Positions 8,802-18,759 of a stretch of 64,000 nucleotides of DNA are shown here, piece by piece. The notes beneath the pieces are model-generated. The model was not told the origin of the DNA. It made no database searches and saw nothing but the letters and a program-made list of their open reading frames with translations. Positions within the stretch are counted from its first letter, which is position 1, and each line of letters starts with the position of its first letter. Source of the DNA: Candidatus Pelagibacter sp. IMCC9063 (lineage in GTDB: Bacteria; Pseudomonadota; Alphaproteobacteria; Pelagibacterales; Pelagibacteraceae); assembly GCF_000195085.1 (NCBI RefSeq), contig NC_015380.1, positions 1,164,001 to 1,228,000 of the forward strand, given 5' to 3'. The translations under genes and the position numbers were made by a program.

Positions 8802-10035
8802 CGTGTCCTAATTTTGTAAAAAAGATTTTTTTAAAACGATCGTCTTTAAGTTTGTCAATTACTTCGGCCAAAAAACCTTTAATCATCATTTCTTTTGCAT
8901 CTGTTTCATCAATACCTCTTGATCTTAAATAAAAAATAGATTCACTATCAATACTTCCAGAAGATGAGCCATGAGAACATTTTACATCATCTGCATAAAT
9001 TTCTAATTCTGGCTTAGAAAAAAATCTTGCTTTATCGGACAATAAAAGAGCTCTAGATAGTTGATATCCATCTGTTTTTTGAGCTTGAGAATCTACAAAT
9101 ATCTTTCCTTGAAATGCTGCTGTGGAAGAATCGTGCAAAGCAGACTTTATGAACTGCGAGCTTTCTGTGAATTCTTCATTGTGGTTAATGATTAATTTAA
9201 TTTCATGGTTGTTGTTATCTAACAATGACTGAATTCCACTTACAGAAGCAAAGGAGTTTTTTCCATTTAAATTTACAATAGTTTCATCTCGACATGAATT
9301 GATATTTTTGGAAAAAGTGAAATGCTCTAACTCAGAACCTTCGTCTAGATTTGCTTTAGTGAAATTAAAAATCGTAGAATGTTTATTCTCTTCATTAACA
9401 TTGTATTTTTTTAATTTAGAGTTTTTTGCTAAAAACACTTCTGTATTTGATGTGATCAAGTATTCTTGATCAGAATTATAAATATTTTTTTCAAAAATTG
9501 TAATTTCACTACTCTCATTAATAAGAATAAAATTTTTTGCACTAACAAAGCTGGAGGAAAAATTGTTAGAATAAAAATTATAGACAACAATCGGCTTTGA
9601 TATTGCAGTATTTGGCTCAACTTCTATTAAGTATCCCTCGTCTGCGAAGGCATTGGTAAAATTTAAAACAGGATTTGTACCTTCTTTTTTTACTGATTTT
9701 AAAAATTTTTCATTTTTTACAATTTTAAGTCCGTTTTCTTGAACGTTATCTAGCTGCAAATTTCCATCTATAAAAATAATGGGATAGTGATCGTAATTTT
9801 CTTTTAATTCTTCAGGGAAATTTTGTTCTGCAGATTTACCAAATTCCACACTAAGAAATTTATTTAAATCTTTTGTTAAAGGAGAGTACTTCCATTGTTC
9901 ATCTTTAGCTTTTGGAAAGCCATTGGTTAAAAAATGATTAAATGATTTTTTTCTAAACTCAATATCATCTGGATTGCTTTCTAGGGACTGGATGAAAGAA
10001 TCGAAATTTACTTTAATGTTTTCGTAGTTTTCCAT
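8785..10035 (-). CDS. sufD: Fe-S cluster assembly protein SufD
   Basis: 416 residues. It has the SufB/SufD beta-helix core, with the conserved C-terminal block CSHGSSSGSIDSESIFYLRS and the helix ending RGIDETDAKEMMIKGF. SufD pairs with SufB and two SufC subunits in the SufBC2D scaffold and is needed for iron acquisition. The N-terminal part includes the usual GFPKAKDEQWKYSPL motif. It directly follows sufC with no gap. Confidence 0.93.
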   Translation of the reverse strand: MENYENIKVNFDSFIQSLESNPDDIEFRKKSFNHFLTNGFPKAKDEQWKYSPLTKDLNKFLSVEFGKSAEQNFPEELKENYDHYPIIFIDGNLQLDNVQENGLKIVKNEKFLKSVKKEGTNPVLNFTNAFADEGYLIEVEPNTAISKPIVVYNFYSNNFSSSFVSAKNFILINESSEITIFEKNIYNSDQEYLITSNTEVFLAKNSKLKKYNVNEENKHSTIFNFTKANLDEGSELEHFTFSKNINSCRDETIVNLNGKNSFASVSGIQSLLDNNNHEIKLIINHNEEFTESSQFIKSALHDSSTAAFQGKIFVDSQAQKTDGYQLSRALLLSDKARFFSKPELEIYADDVKCSHGSSSGSIDSESIFYLRSRGIDETDAKEMMIKGFLAEVIDKLKDDRFKKIFFTKLGHDAENV

Positions 10036-10773
10036 TTAATTGATAAACTGCCCATAACCCTCTTTTTCAAGATCCAATGCTAGCTTCCAATCTCCAGTTT
10101 TAACTATTTTTCCATCAGACAAAACATGAACAAAGTCAGGTTTAATATAATTTAAAAGTCTTTGGTAATGAGTAATAATTAAAAAAGATCTATCAGGATC
10201 TCTTAATGTATTTACTCCGTTTGATACAATTTTTAATGCATCGATATCTAGCCCTGAATCTGTCTCGTCCATAATAATAAAGCTTGGTTCTAACAACGAC
10301 ATTTGTAATATTTCGTTTCTTTTTTTCTCTCCTCCAGAGAAACCGACATTCAAAGGTCGAGCGAGCATTTCATCGTCTATCTTTAGCTCTGTAGATTTTT
10401 CTTTAAGAATCTTCAAAAATTCTATTGCATTAAGCTCTGATTTTCCGTTAGCTTTTCTAATGGAGTTTAGGGAGGTTCTTAAAAAATTTTTAGTAAACAC
10501 CCCAGGTATTTCTGTTGGATATTGCAAGGCTAAAAAGACACCTTCTTGGGCTCTTTCCTCTGTATTCAGCTCTAATAAATTTTTTTTATTAAACTTGATT
10601 TCTCCTGAAACATTGTAGCCTTCCTTGCCAGAAAGAGCATAAGATAGGGTGCTTTTGCCAGAACCATTAGGTCCCATGATTGCATGCACTTCTCCTTTTC
10701 CAATACTAAGATTTAGGCCTTTAAGTATCTCTTTTTCATCTACACCAGCTTTTAAATTTGTTATTTCAATCAT
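10036..10773 (-). CDS. sufC: Fe-S cluster assembly ATPase SufC
   Basis: 245 residues, a cytosolic ABC-type ATPase. Walker A GPNGSGKST is at residues 34-42, the signature FSGGEKKR and Walker B FIIMDETDSGLD follow, and the C terminus ends in the usual KEGYGQFI-like tail. SufC drives conformational change of the SufB-SufD pair during cluster assembly. The start codon shares one base with the sufB stop (TAATG), so translation is probably coupled. Confidence 0.95.
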   Translation of the reverse strand: MIEITNLKAGVDEKEILKGLNLSIGKGEVHAIMGPNGSGKSTLSYALSGKEGYNVSGEIKFNKKNLLELNTEERAQEGVFLALQYPTEIPGVFTKNFLRTSLNSIRKANGKSELNAIEFLKILKEKSTELKIDDEMLARPLNVGFSGGEKKRNEILQMSLLEPSFIIMDETDSGLDIDALKIVSNGVNTLRDPDRSFLIITHYQRLLNYIKPDFVHVLSDGKIVKTGDWKLALDLEKEGYGQFIN

Positions 10774-12224
10774 TAACCAACACTTCCCTCCAAACTTATG
10801 CCAACCAATTTCTGAGCTTCCACTGCAAATTCCATAGGTAATTGTTGCAAAACTTCTTTGCAGAAACCATTAACAATCAAACTAACAGCTTCCTCTTGGT
10901 TTAGTCCTCTTTGTCTGCAATAAAATAATTGGTCCTCACTAATTTTTGAGGTAGTTGCCTCATGTTCAATTTCTGAAGAAGCATTTTTATTTTCAATGTA
11001 GGGAATAGTATGAGCTCCACATTTGTTACCAACTAATAATGAATCACACTGTGTAAAGTTTTTTGCGCCGGTAGCCTTTGGATGAATACTAACCATTCCT
11101 CGGTACGTATTGTCAGCATGACCTGCGGATATACCTTTAGAAATTATTTTACTTCTAGTATTTTTTCCTAAATGAATCATTTTGGTTCCAGTATCTGCTT
11201 TTTGATAATTATTAGTAATGGCAACTGAATAAAATTCTCCTTGGGAGTTATCCCCTTGCAAAATACAACTTGGGTATTTCCATGTGATTGCAGAACCAGT
11301 TTCTACTTGAGTCCAAGAAATTTTAGAGTTCTTTCCTCGGCAAGCACCTCTTTTAGTTACAAAATTATAGATTCCACCTTTTCCATCTTTGTCACCTGGA
11401 TACCAATTTTGTACTGTTGAATATTTTATTTCTGCATCATCTAAGGCAACCAACTCTACGTTAGCAGCATGAAGTTGATTTTCATCTCTCATGGGGGCGG
11501 TACAGCCTTCTAAATAACTTACATAACTACCCTTATCAGCAATAATTAAAGTTCTTTCAAACTGTCCTGTATTGGAAGCATTAATTCTAAAATAAGTAGA
11601 TAGTTCCATGGGACAACGAACTCCTGGTGGTATGTAAACAAACGATCCATCTGTAAATACAGCCGAATTTAAAGTTGCAAAGAAATGATCTGACATAGGG
11701 ATAACTGAACCTAGATATTTTTTTACAAGCTCTGGATGCTCCCTAGTAGCTTCTGAAATGGAACAGAAAATAACTCCGATTTCTCCTAGCTTTTCTTTAA
11801 AAGTAGTTGCTACAGAAACTGAATCAAATACAGCATCAACGGCAATACCTGATAATTTTTTTTGTTCTAACAAAGGTATTCCCAACTTGTCATACGTTTT
11901 TCTAATTTCTGGATCAATCTCATCTAGGGATTTGGGTTGATCTTGCAGACTTTTAGGGGCTGAATAATAATAAAGATCTTGATAATCAATTTTTGGGTAT
12001 TTTGGTTTTTGCCAATCTGGCTCTTTCATGGATTGAAGTCTTTCGAATGCTTTCAGTCTCCAATCAAGCATCCACTTTGGTTCTTTTTTTTGTTTAGAAA
12101 TAAATTTAACTACTTCTTCAGATAGTCCCTTAGGAACATCTATCGTTTCAACATCAGTTACAAAACCTTGGGCATACTCAGTGCCCTGATTGTAATTATT
12201 TATAAACTCTTGACCGTTACTCAT
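10773..12224 (-). CDS. sufB: Fe-S cluster assembly scaffold SufB
   Basis: 483 residues. Conserved SufB blocks are seen throughout: [15 protein letters not shown] near the N terminus, [19 protein letters not shown] in the middle, and the C-terminal [20 protein letters not shown] and [20 protein letters not shown]. SufB is the cluster-building scaffold. It is the first gene of sufBCDSUTA. No IscR/SufR/RirA-type regulator gene is adjacent; the promoter must lie in the 118-bp gap to the divergent hydrolase. Confidence 0.96.
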   Translation of the reverse strand: MSNGQEFINNYNQGTEYAQGFVTDVETIDVPKGLSEEVVKFISKQKKEPKWMLDWRLKAFERLQSMKEPDWQKPKYPKIDYQDLYYYSAPKSLQDQPKSLDEIDPEIRKTYDKLGIPLLEQKKLSGIAVDAVFDSVSVATTFKEKLGEIGVIFCSISEATREHPELVKKYLGSVIPMSDHFFATLNSAVFTDGSFVYIPPGVRCPMELSTYFRINASNTGQFERTLIIADKGSYVSYLEGCTAPMRDENQLHAANVELVALDDAEIKYSTVQNWYPGDKDGKGGIYNFVTKRGACRGKNSKISWTQVETGSAITWKYPSCILQGDNSQGEFYSVAITNNYQKADTGTKMIHLGKNTRSKIISKGISAGHADNTYRGMVSIHPKATGAKNFTQCDSLLVGNKCGAHTIPYIENKNASSEIEHEATTSKISEDQLFYCRQRGLNQEEAVSLIVNGFCKEVLQQLPMEFAVEAQKLVGISLEGSVG

Positions 12225-12342
12225 TAATTTAACATTTCCTGTTAGCTAAGGCTTAATTGCCTATGAATTATAAGATATTTTTTACCTTATTAATACTATA
12301 GTTATGATATAAGCATTTTTCTAATTTATTCAATTACATCTA

Positions 12343-12999
12343 ATGAAGTATAATAACGCAGAGATATTTATAAATGGCCCTGATGGCAAATTAGAGGCAA
12401 AATATATTCAAAGTAAAAAAGATAGTGCTCCTATAGCTTTAATTTTGCACCCACATCCTGAGTATGGAGGTACAATGAACAATCGAGTGACTTACAACGC
12501 TTACCATGCCTTTTTACAAAACAATTTTTCAGTGTGTCGATTTAACTCTAGAGGAGTTGGAAAAAGTGAGGGAAAATTTGATAATGGCCTGGGAGAACTA
12601 TCGGATGCAGCTGCAGCTTTAGATTTTTTACAAAGAAATAATCAAAGTTCTAATGAAAGTTGGGTGGTAGGTTTTTCTTTTGGTGCTTTGATTTGTATGC
12701 AACTATTAATGAGAAGACCTGAAATTTTTAGATTTGTATCCATCTCTCCTCAACCAAATATATTTGATTTTAATTTCTTGGCTCCCTGCCCAACTTCTGG
12801 TTTAGTTATTCACGGAGACCAAGATCAACTGGTTACTGATGAATCAATGAAAGGCTTGAAAGAAAAACTAACAAGTCAAAAAAAAATTGCTGTAGATTTT
12901 GCTGAAATTAAAAATGCAGATCATTTTTTCTTAAATAAAGATAAAGAATTTATTAAAATTCTCGACACTTACATTAAAAAAGAATCAAGATTTTTTTAA
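12343..12999 (+). CDS. alpha/beta hydrolase (dienelactone-hydrolase-like)
   Basis: 218 residues with an alpha/beta hydrolase fold. The oxyanion strand is LILHPHPEYGGTM (residues 33-45). RFNSRGVGKSEG follows. The nucleophile elbow GFSFG has Ser112, Asp161 is in GDQDQLV and His194 in ADHF, giving a complete triad. There is no signal peptide. Proteins with this HPHPxYGGTMxN pattern are widespread and of unknown substrate. The gene is divergent from sufB and overlaps the end of anmK by 15 bp. Confidence 0.85.
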   Translation: MKYNNAEIFINGPDGKLEAKYIQSKKDSAPIALILHPHPEYGGTMNNRVTYNAYHAFLQNNFSVCRFNSRGVGKSEGKFDNGLGELSDAAAALDFLQRNNQSSNESWVVGFSFGALICMQLLMRRPEIFRFVSISPQPNIFDFNFLAPCPTSGLVIHGDQDQLVTDESMKGLKEKLTSQKKIAVDFAEIKNADHFFLNKDKEFIKILDTYIKKESRFF

Positions 13000-14091
13000 T
13001 AAACGATAAACAACTCCACCCGAAACTGATTTCTTAGATCCTGTAGTATCCTTAAAAGTAATTGGAAGTTTTAAAAGAGATCTAATTGCAAGATAGGCAA
13101 AGGCTTGCGATTCAATAAAATCACCATCTATGCCTATTTTATCCAAGTCCACAATATTTGTTTTGGTAAGCTTTTTAATTACTTTCATGAGACATAAATT
13201 TTTTCTACCCCCTCCTCCAAAATAAACATTTTTAACTTTTGGGTAGCTGTTAATCAAATCTGCAATTAGCTGAGCAGTCAAATAAGATAAAGTTGCAGCG
13301 CCGTCCTCCACACTTAACCCTCGCAATTCTGAAATACTAAAATCTGAAGTATCGTAGGAGACGTTCTTTTTTTTCGAGTGCTCAAGTCTATCTGTAAAAT
13401 TACTTATAAAATGAAAATCTACAATTCCACTTGAAGACATTTTTCCATTTTTGTCATACGGCATACCAGTATGTGAGGAAATCCATTCATCTAAAAGACA
13501 ATTTCCTGGTCCGATATCACTTGCAAACATTTTATTTTTATTGATATAGGTAAAATTAGAAATGCCTCCTACGTTTATAAATAGAGTTGGTTTTTTTTCT
13601 TTGATTTTTTTTGCAAGAGCTCGGTGATATACTGGTATCAAAGGAGCACCTTCACCTCCATTTTTAAGGTCATTCTGTCGAAAGTTAAAAACAATAGGCA
13701 AGTTAATTATTTGTTTTAATAAAAGAGGATCGCCAAGCTGAATTGTTATCTTTTTACTAGGATTGTGATCAATGGTAATTCCATGAAATCCTACTAAGTG
13801 AACTTTTTTTTTATATACTCGTAAAATACTATGTGCAGCTTTGGCATGCAGCATAGTTATAACCCGAGAACTTTCTTTAAATAAGCTTGATTTCAATATG
13901 GTCTTAGAATCTTTATTGCTAAGTTTTTTTTTACAATTGTATAAAAGCTTTTTTATCTTGGAGTCATAAGGATAATAAAAATTTTTCTTTAATCTTAAAT
14001 AATCTTTGCCGTCAGTTTCAATAATAGAAAGATCAATACCATCAAAAGAAGTCCCACTCATCATGCCTAATGCGGTATAAATTGTATTCAT
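12985..14091 (-). CDS. anmK: Anhydro-N-acetylmuramic acid kinase
   Basis: 368 residues, close to the usual length. The N-terminal signature GMMSGTSFDGIDLS is at 9-22, and later blocks include FRQNDLKNGGEGAPLIPVYH, NVGGISNFTYI, SDIGPGNCLLDEW and the C-terminal FGGGGRKN. The enzyme phosphorylates and opens 1,6-anhydroMurNAc from peptidoglycan turnover to give MurNAc-6-phosphate. It sits back-to-back with tyrS (61-bp gap), an arrangement common in Alphaproteobacteria. Confidence 0.94.
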   Translation of the reverse strand: MNTIYTALGMMSGTSFDGIDLSIIETDGKDYLRLKKNFYYPYDSKIKKLLYNCKKKLSNKDSKTILKSSLFKESSRVITMLHAKAAHSILRVYKKKVHLVGFHGITIDHNPSKKITIQLGDPLLLKQIINLPIVFNFRQNDLKNGGEGAPLIPVYHRALAKKIKEKKPTLFINVGGISNFTYINKNKMFASDIGPGNCLLDEWISSHTGMPYDKNGKMSSSGIVDFHFISNFTDRLEHSKKKNVSYDTSDFSISELRGLSVEDGAATLSYLTAQLIADLINSYPKVKNVYFGGGGRKNLCLMKVIKKLTKTNIVDLDKIGIDGDFIESQAFAYLAIRSLLKLPITFKDTTGSKKSVSGGVVYRLLKKS

Positions 14092-14152
14092 AATAAATAT
14101 TTCAAATTAGTAGAATATTGTATAATAAACTTATTAGAGATCATCATATTAA

Positions 14153-15391
14153 ATGAATAAAAAACTTTTAACAGAATTTAAAAATCGTGGGTATTTTTTT
14201 CAATGTACCAATGAAAACTATTTGGAAAAACTACTTGAGAGTAAAAAAATCTCTTTCTACATAGGCTTCGACTGCACAGCATCTAGTCTTCATGTTGGTA
14301 GCTTGATACAAATCATGTGCCTTCGCCTCTTTCAAAAATTTGGACATAAACCCATCGTTTTATTGGGTGGTGGAACTACTATGGTGGGTGATCCCTCTGG
14401 AAAAGAAGAAAGCAGAAAGATTTTAACAGAAGAGCAAATAGAAAAAAATATCCAACAAATCAAAGGAATTTTTTCCAAATTTCTTGATCGAGAAAATATG
14501 GAAAAAGTTGTTTATGTAAATAATAAAAAATGGCTCACTAAGCTTAACTATATTGATTTTTTAAGAACGTATGGAAAGCATTTTACACTCAATAGAATGT
14601 TAACTTTTGACAGCGTTAAAACTAGACTGGAACGTGAACAATCTTTAAGTTTTTTAGAATTTAATTACATGATTTTACAGGCTTATGATTATCTAGAATT
14701 ATTTAAAAATAATGATTGCCTCTTACAAATTGGTGGATCAGACCAATGGGGTAACATTGTAAATGGTGTGGATCTTATAAGAAAAGAAATTCAAGGTGAG
14801 GCGATGGGTTTAACCACTCCACTGATTACAACAGCTCAAGGTAAAAAAATGGGTAAGACAGAAGATGGTGCTGTTTGGCTTAACGAAGATTTGGTCAGTA
14901 CTTATGACTATTGGCAGTTCTGGAGAAATACTGATGACAGGGATGTTATTAGATACCTATATCTTTTTACAGAACTTGAGGTGGAGACTATTAAATCTTA
15001 CGAACAATACACTGGCAACCAATTAAATGGACTAAAAATATTATTGGCAAATGAAGCCACCACTTTACTTCATGGAAAAAAAGCTGCTCAAGAGGCTGAG
15101 GAAACATCACGTTCTACTTTTGAGGAACGCTCTACTGGAAAAGATCTTCCCAGTAAAAAAATAAAAAAAAGTGAAATTGAAAAAGGCATTGCTTTAAAAG
15201 ATGTGTTGTTAGAAATTCAATTTTCTAGTTCTGGGGGAGACTTCAAAAGAAATATGGTGAATGGTGCGTACAGAATTAATAATATTATTGAAACTAATGA
15301 AGAGAAAAAAATAACCTTAACAGATGTGGTTAATAAACAAATTAAGATATCTTTTGGCAAAAAAAAACATTTCGTAATAAATGTTATTTAA
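14153..15391 (+). CDS. tyrS: Tyrosyl-tRNA synthetase
   Basis: 412 residues, class I synthetase. The HIGH-like motif is SLHVGSL (45-51), the tyrosine pocket includes GFDCTASS and LLQIGGSDQWGN, and the KMSKS-like loop is KMGKT (near 231-235). The C-terminal S4-like RNA-binding domain is present (GGDFKRNMVNGAYRIN). It charges tRNA-Tyr. Its TAA stop is interlocked with the convergent AsmA-like gene's stop in a 4-bp TTAA overlap. Confidence 0.96.
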   Translation: MNKKLLTEFKNRGYFFQCTNENYLEKLLESKKISFYIGFDCTASSLHVGSLIQIMCLRLFQKFGHKPIVLLGGGTTMVGDPSGKEESRKILTEEQIEKNIQQIKGIFSKFLDRENMEKVVYVNNKKWLTKLNYIDFLRTYGKHFTLNRMLTFDSVKTRLEREQSLSFLEFNYMILQAYDYLELFKNNDCLLQIGGSDQWGNIVNGVDLIRKEIQGEAMGLTTPLITTAQGKKMGKTEDGAVWLNEDLVSTYDYWQFWRNTDDRDVIRYLYLFTELEVETIKSYEQYTGNQLNGLKILLANEATTLLHGKKAAQEAEETSRSTFEERSTGKDLPSKKIKKSEIEKGIALKDVLLEIQFSSSGGDFKRNMVNGAYRINNIIETNEEKKITLTDVVNKQIKISFGKKKHFVINVI

Positions 15392-17661
15392 TTTTTATTT
15401 TTAAAAAGACCAATAAATCTTTGAATAAACCTAGGTGTTAATGTTTTAATAGGATTGACTGTTGTTTTCAAAGATCCGGGCTGACCTTTAATTTTAAAAC
15501 TAGCACCAAACACGCCGTCGCCTTGCTTACCTGTGATTATTTTTCCAATAATAGGAATGCCTCTTACTAGTCTATTCAGCACGTAAGCTGGAGCCAAACT
15601 TCCTGCAAAACTTACAAATCCATCGGCATTAATTTTACCTTCTAAGATATATCCTAAAGAATCTCCGGTTCCATAAGCATCTACAATTGTCAAAACTCCA
15701 TTTTTCTTTTCAAACTCCAAGTAAGACTTGTCAAAAAAAACGCCCTTTCCTTGTAAAGTATCCACCAAACCAGTGAAGGAAGTTAAGGACAAAAGATTTG
15801 CAAGAACAGGCATTTTTTTTACATAAAATTTATTTAAAATAACTTTAGAAGTGGAATGATCTTTGCTCAGTCGTTCTGAAGAGAAATTAAGTGCTCCGTT
15901 AGAAAAACTATTGGCAAAACTTAATCCTGACAAAAAAGGTCTAGAGCGATCTGAAATTAATACAGTTTCTAAATTATTTCTCTTATTTCTAGAGATTTGA
16001 ATTGATGCTGTTTCTGCATTAGAAAATGAACCAAATGCATTTAAGGATTGATAACTACCATTTTTAATAATGCCAGAAAAAACTGCGTTATTTAATTTGT
16101 CATCTCCTATCAATATATTTTTAATTTTAGCATTAACACTTGCATTAAATTTAGGAGATAAAGCTTTTCTTTTCTTTTTTGTTTTGACAAGAGATTTTAT
16201 AAATTTCCTGAGATCCAAGGAACTTCCTTTAGTAGTAATATTTTTTTTATTCTTAGTTGCAGTAAATGAGTTATTTTCAGTACTCACTTTCATTGATTTA
16301 AAATTATAAATTTTATAATCCTTATCGAGGATTAGGTTAAGAATTTTCACATCCGTATCTTTGCTCGAGTATGTCAAATTAGGAATGCTAATGTTATTTT
16401 TTGATTTGTGAACTATTTGAAAATTAAGATTGCCTTTAATATCTGGTTTTTTTGTATAATTAATTATATCCAATTGAACCAATGATTTTTCCAAATCCAA
16501 TGCAATATCAGTATTTTTTTTATTTAAAGCTTGGCGCACATCTATTTTAAATCCTACCACTCCTTGTATGGCTTTGATTTGTATATAGTTCTTAAAATCA
16601 TTAGTATCAATCTCACCTGAAAAACTAGCTTTAAAATCTTTTGAATTTAACTGGTTGGCTAAAGAAAAAGAGATAGGTTTATTGTTTGCTAAAAATTTTC
16701 CTTTTGTATTCAGATTTTTATTTTTTAATTCAGTGATAAAATTAATTTGCGAAACGATTATTCTATTAGCATCGTTCTTTTTTTTTACATAAAAATCAAA
16801 ACCAGCATCACTTACCTTAATTGTGCTTTGGCTTTTAATATCACGAATTACAAAGCTACTATCGGTCTTTAGATCTATCGACAAAGATATATCAAGATCT
16901 CCTTTTAGCTTTTCTATTCCTGCTGGAAACACTTCGCTGCTAATTTTTTTGAATTCTTTCAAGTTAGCTAAATAATCAACATTTCCTGTGATGGAAATAT
17001 TTGTATTAATTAAAATATTATTTAAATCTTTGTGATTTAAGGAAATCTTTGATTTTACAATATTTAAATCAGATAATTTTCCTTTTTCGACCTTAATATT
17101 CAAATCTGAATTATTATATTCAAATTCAGCATTTATATTGGTTGCATAAAGAACGTTTTCATACACCTGAACTGCAAGATCGCTGATAGTTCCCTGAAAC
17201 AGATTGTTAGATTTTGTTTCAAAATCTATACTTGCACTTCCCTCTAAAGTACCAGAAAGAATTCTTTCTGAAAGTGTTTGATAAACATTAGGGTTAAAGC
17301 CTCTTAGCAAAGGAAGTAAAGTTAACATATCTGTTTTTCCTATTTCTAAAAAAGAAGATTTAAATCTCTTTTCATCTTGAAAAATAGACACCAAGCCTAA
17401 TTGAGTGCTTACATTTATTACTTCAATTTTTTTGTTTTTAAAAGAAAACTCTGGGTCATTCAGTTTTGCATTAATTGCAAAAGTACTGGGGTCTAAAGAA
17501 ATTTTTATATTATAAAAATTTATGACACTACCAGGAAGTCTCTCTTCTATTTTTCCTTTAACAGTTGTATTGAGTGACGATGTGCTAAATCCATTAATTG
17601 AAATTAAAAATAAAATAAAAATAAAGACTAATAGAAAAGATAAAAATTTTATTAATTTCAT
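15388..17661 (-). CDS. AsmA-like/DUF3971 envelope protein
   Basis: 757 residues. It has one N-terminal membrane anchor (about residues 5-23) followed by a long, beta-rich, periplasm-facing region. The C terminus has the AsmA/YhdP-type ending: FAGSLAPAYVLNRLVRGIP, IIGKIITGKQGDGVFGASF, then a PTRF-like tail. Such proteins resemble AsmA/TamB/YhdP bridges, which are implicated in phospholipid transport to the outer membrane. It follows prfB by 3 bp and so is probably in an mrcA-prfB-asmA transcript. Confidence 0.8.
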   Translation of the reverse strand: MKLIKFLSFLLVFIFILFLISINGFSTSSLNTTVKGKIEERLPGSVINFYNIKISLDPSTFAINAKLNDPEFSFKNKKIEVINVSTQLGLVSIFQDEKRFKSSFLEIGKTDMLTLLPLLRGFNPNVYQTLSERILSGTLEGSASIDFETKSNNLFQGTISDLAVQVYENVLYATNINAEFEYNNSDLNIKVEKGKLSDLNIVKSKISLNHKDLNNILINTNISITGNVDYLANLKEFKKISSEVFPAGIEKLKGDLDISLSIDLKTDSSFVIRDIKSQSTIKVSDAGFDFYVKKKNDANRIIVSQINFITELKNKNLNTKGKFLANNKPISFSLANQLNSKDFKASFSGEIDTNDFKNYIQIKAIQGVVGFKIDVRQALNKKNTDIALDLEKSLVQLDIINYTKKPDIKGNLNFQIVHKSKNNISIPNLTYSSKDTDVKILNLILDKDYKIYNFKSMKVSTENNSFTATKNKKNITTKGSSLDLRKFIKSLVKTKKKRKALSPKFNASVNAKIKNILIGDDKLNNAVFSGIIKNGSYQSLNAFGSFSNAETASIQISRNKRNNLETVLISDRSRPFLSGLSFANSFSNGALNFSSERLSKDHSTSKVILNKFYVKKMPVLANLLSLTSFTGLVDTLQGKGVFFDKSYLEFEKKNGVLTIVDAYGTGDSLGYILEGKINADGFVSFAGSLAPAYVLNRLVRGIPIIGKIITGKQGDGVFGASFKIKGQPGSLKTTVNPIKTLTPRFIQRFIGLFKNKN

Positions 17662-17664
17662 AAT

Positions 17665-18757
17665 TTAGTTTAATTTATACAAAGACTCTTCTAAAAAAGG
17701 GTTTAAATGTCCATCTAAAACTTTGTCGGGGTCGGTTCTTTCCAATCCTGTGCGGCTATCTTTTACCATTTGATAAGGTTGTAGTACATAAGATCTTATT
17801 TGGTGGCCCCATCCAATATCAGTTTTGCTTGATTCTACGGACTTGCTTTCTTCTTTTTTCTTTTGAAGTTCTAGCTCATACAATCTAGCTTTTAACATAT
17901 TCATAGCAGTGTCTTTATTTTTGTGTTGCGATCTTTCGTTTTGACATTGCACAACAATATTAGTTGGTTGATGAGTTATTCTCACAGCACTATCAGTCGT
18001 ATTTACGTGCTGGCCTCCCGCACCACTAGACCTGTAGGTATCTATTCTCAAATCTTTGTCGTTTATATCCACCACTACACTTTCATTAACAACAGGATAC
18101 ACCCAGACACTTGCAAAGCTAGTGTGACGTCTTTTGTCAGAATCGAAAGGAGAAATTCTAACTAATCGGTGAACTCCCGATTCATGTCTAAGAAATCCAT
18201 AGGCATATTTTCCTTCGATTTTAATGGTGGAAGATTTAAATCCTACTTCCTCACCTTTTGTTTCACTGATTAAACTAAAAGAAAAAGATTTTTTTTCAGC
18301 CCATTTTATATACATGGTCCTCAGCATTTCAGCCCAATCTTGACTTTCTGTTCCACCAGCTCCTGCGTGAATTTCCACATATACATCCAGCTCGTCATTT
18401 TTTTTAGAGAGAAAGCAAAAGAGCTCTATCTCTCTTATTTTTAATTCAAGTTTTTTTAGACTCATCTCTAGTTCTTTGGTTAAATTTTCATCATTGTCTT
18501 TTGTATTTAATTCTACCAACTCCTTAATATTAGTGAGCTCTTCTTTGTAAGACTTGTAATCATTTAAGATTCTTTCAAGGTGGTTTTTCTCTTTAATAAC
18601 CAATTGAGCGTTCTGATTATCATTCCAAAAATCAGGCTTACTTATTTCAATTTCAATTTCTTCTATTTTCTTAATACAGTGAATTTTGTCAAAGATAACT
18701 CCATATCTTAGATAAAGAATCTTCTAAACTCAAAATAATTTTTTTTTGCTCGAACAT
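17665..18757 (-). CDS. prfB: Peptide chain release factor 2, expressed by programmed +1 frameshift
   Basis: The main frame contains the RF2 stop-recognition motif SPF (RISPFDSDKRRHTSF) and the GGQ motif (SGAGGQHVNTTDSA). It lacks the RF2 N terminus if started at its first ATG (18603). Extending upstream, the +1-shifted frame encodes KPDFWNDNQNAQLV, a conserved RF2 N-terminal block. It joins a 22-codon leader starting with ATG at 18757 and ending YL, then TGA. The junction is CTT TGA C, the classical autoregulatory RF2 frameshift site. The full product is 363 residues. RF2 releases peptides at UGA and UAA; low RF2 allows the shift. The gene starts 2 bp after mrcA. Confidence 0.95.
18689..18707 (-). 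promoter_or_regulatory. prfB: RF2 programmed +1 frameshift site with SD-like stimulator
   Basis: Reading the minus strand, codon 22 is CTT (18694-18692), codon 23 is the in-frame TGA (18691-18689) and the next base is C. A GGAG stretch lies four bases before CTT, taking the place of the internal Shine-Dalgarno element of E. coli prfB. The +1 frame continues GAC AAA and stays open for 341 codons. This is the conserved feedback device that senses RF2 level. Confidence 0.93.
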
Positions 18758-18759
18758 AA

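Noticed and set aside
12249-12262. AGGC...GCCT repeat upstream of sufB as a regulator site
   Set aside because: The stem is only four pairs and does not match an IscR, RirA or Irr site that I know.
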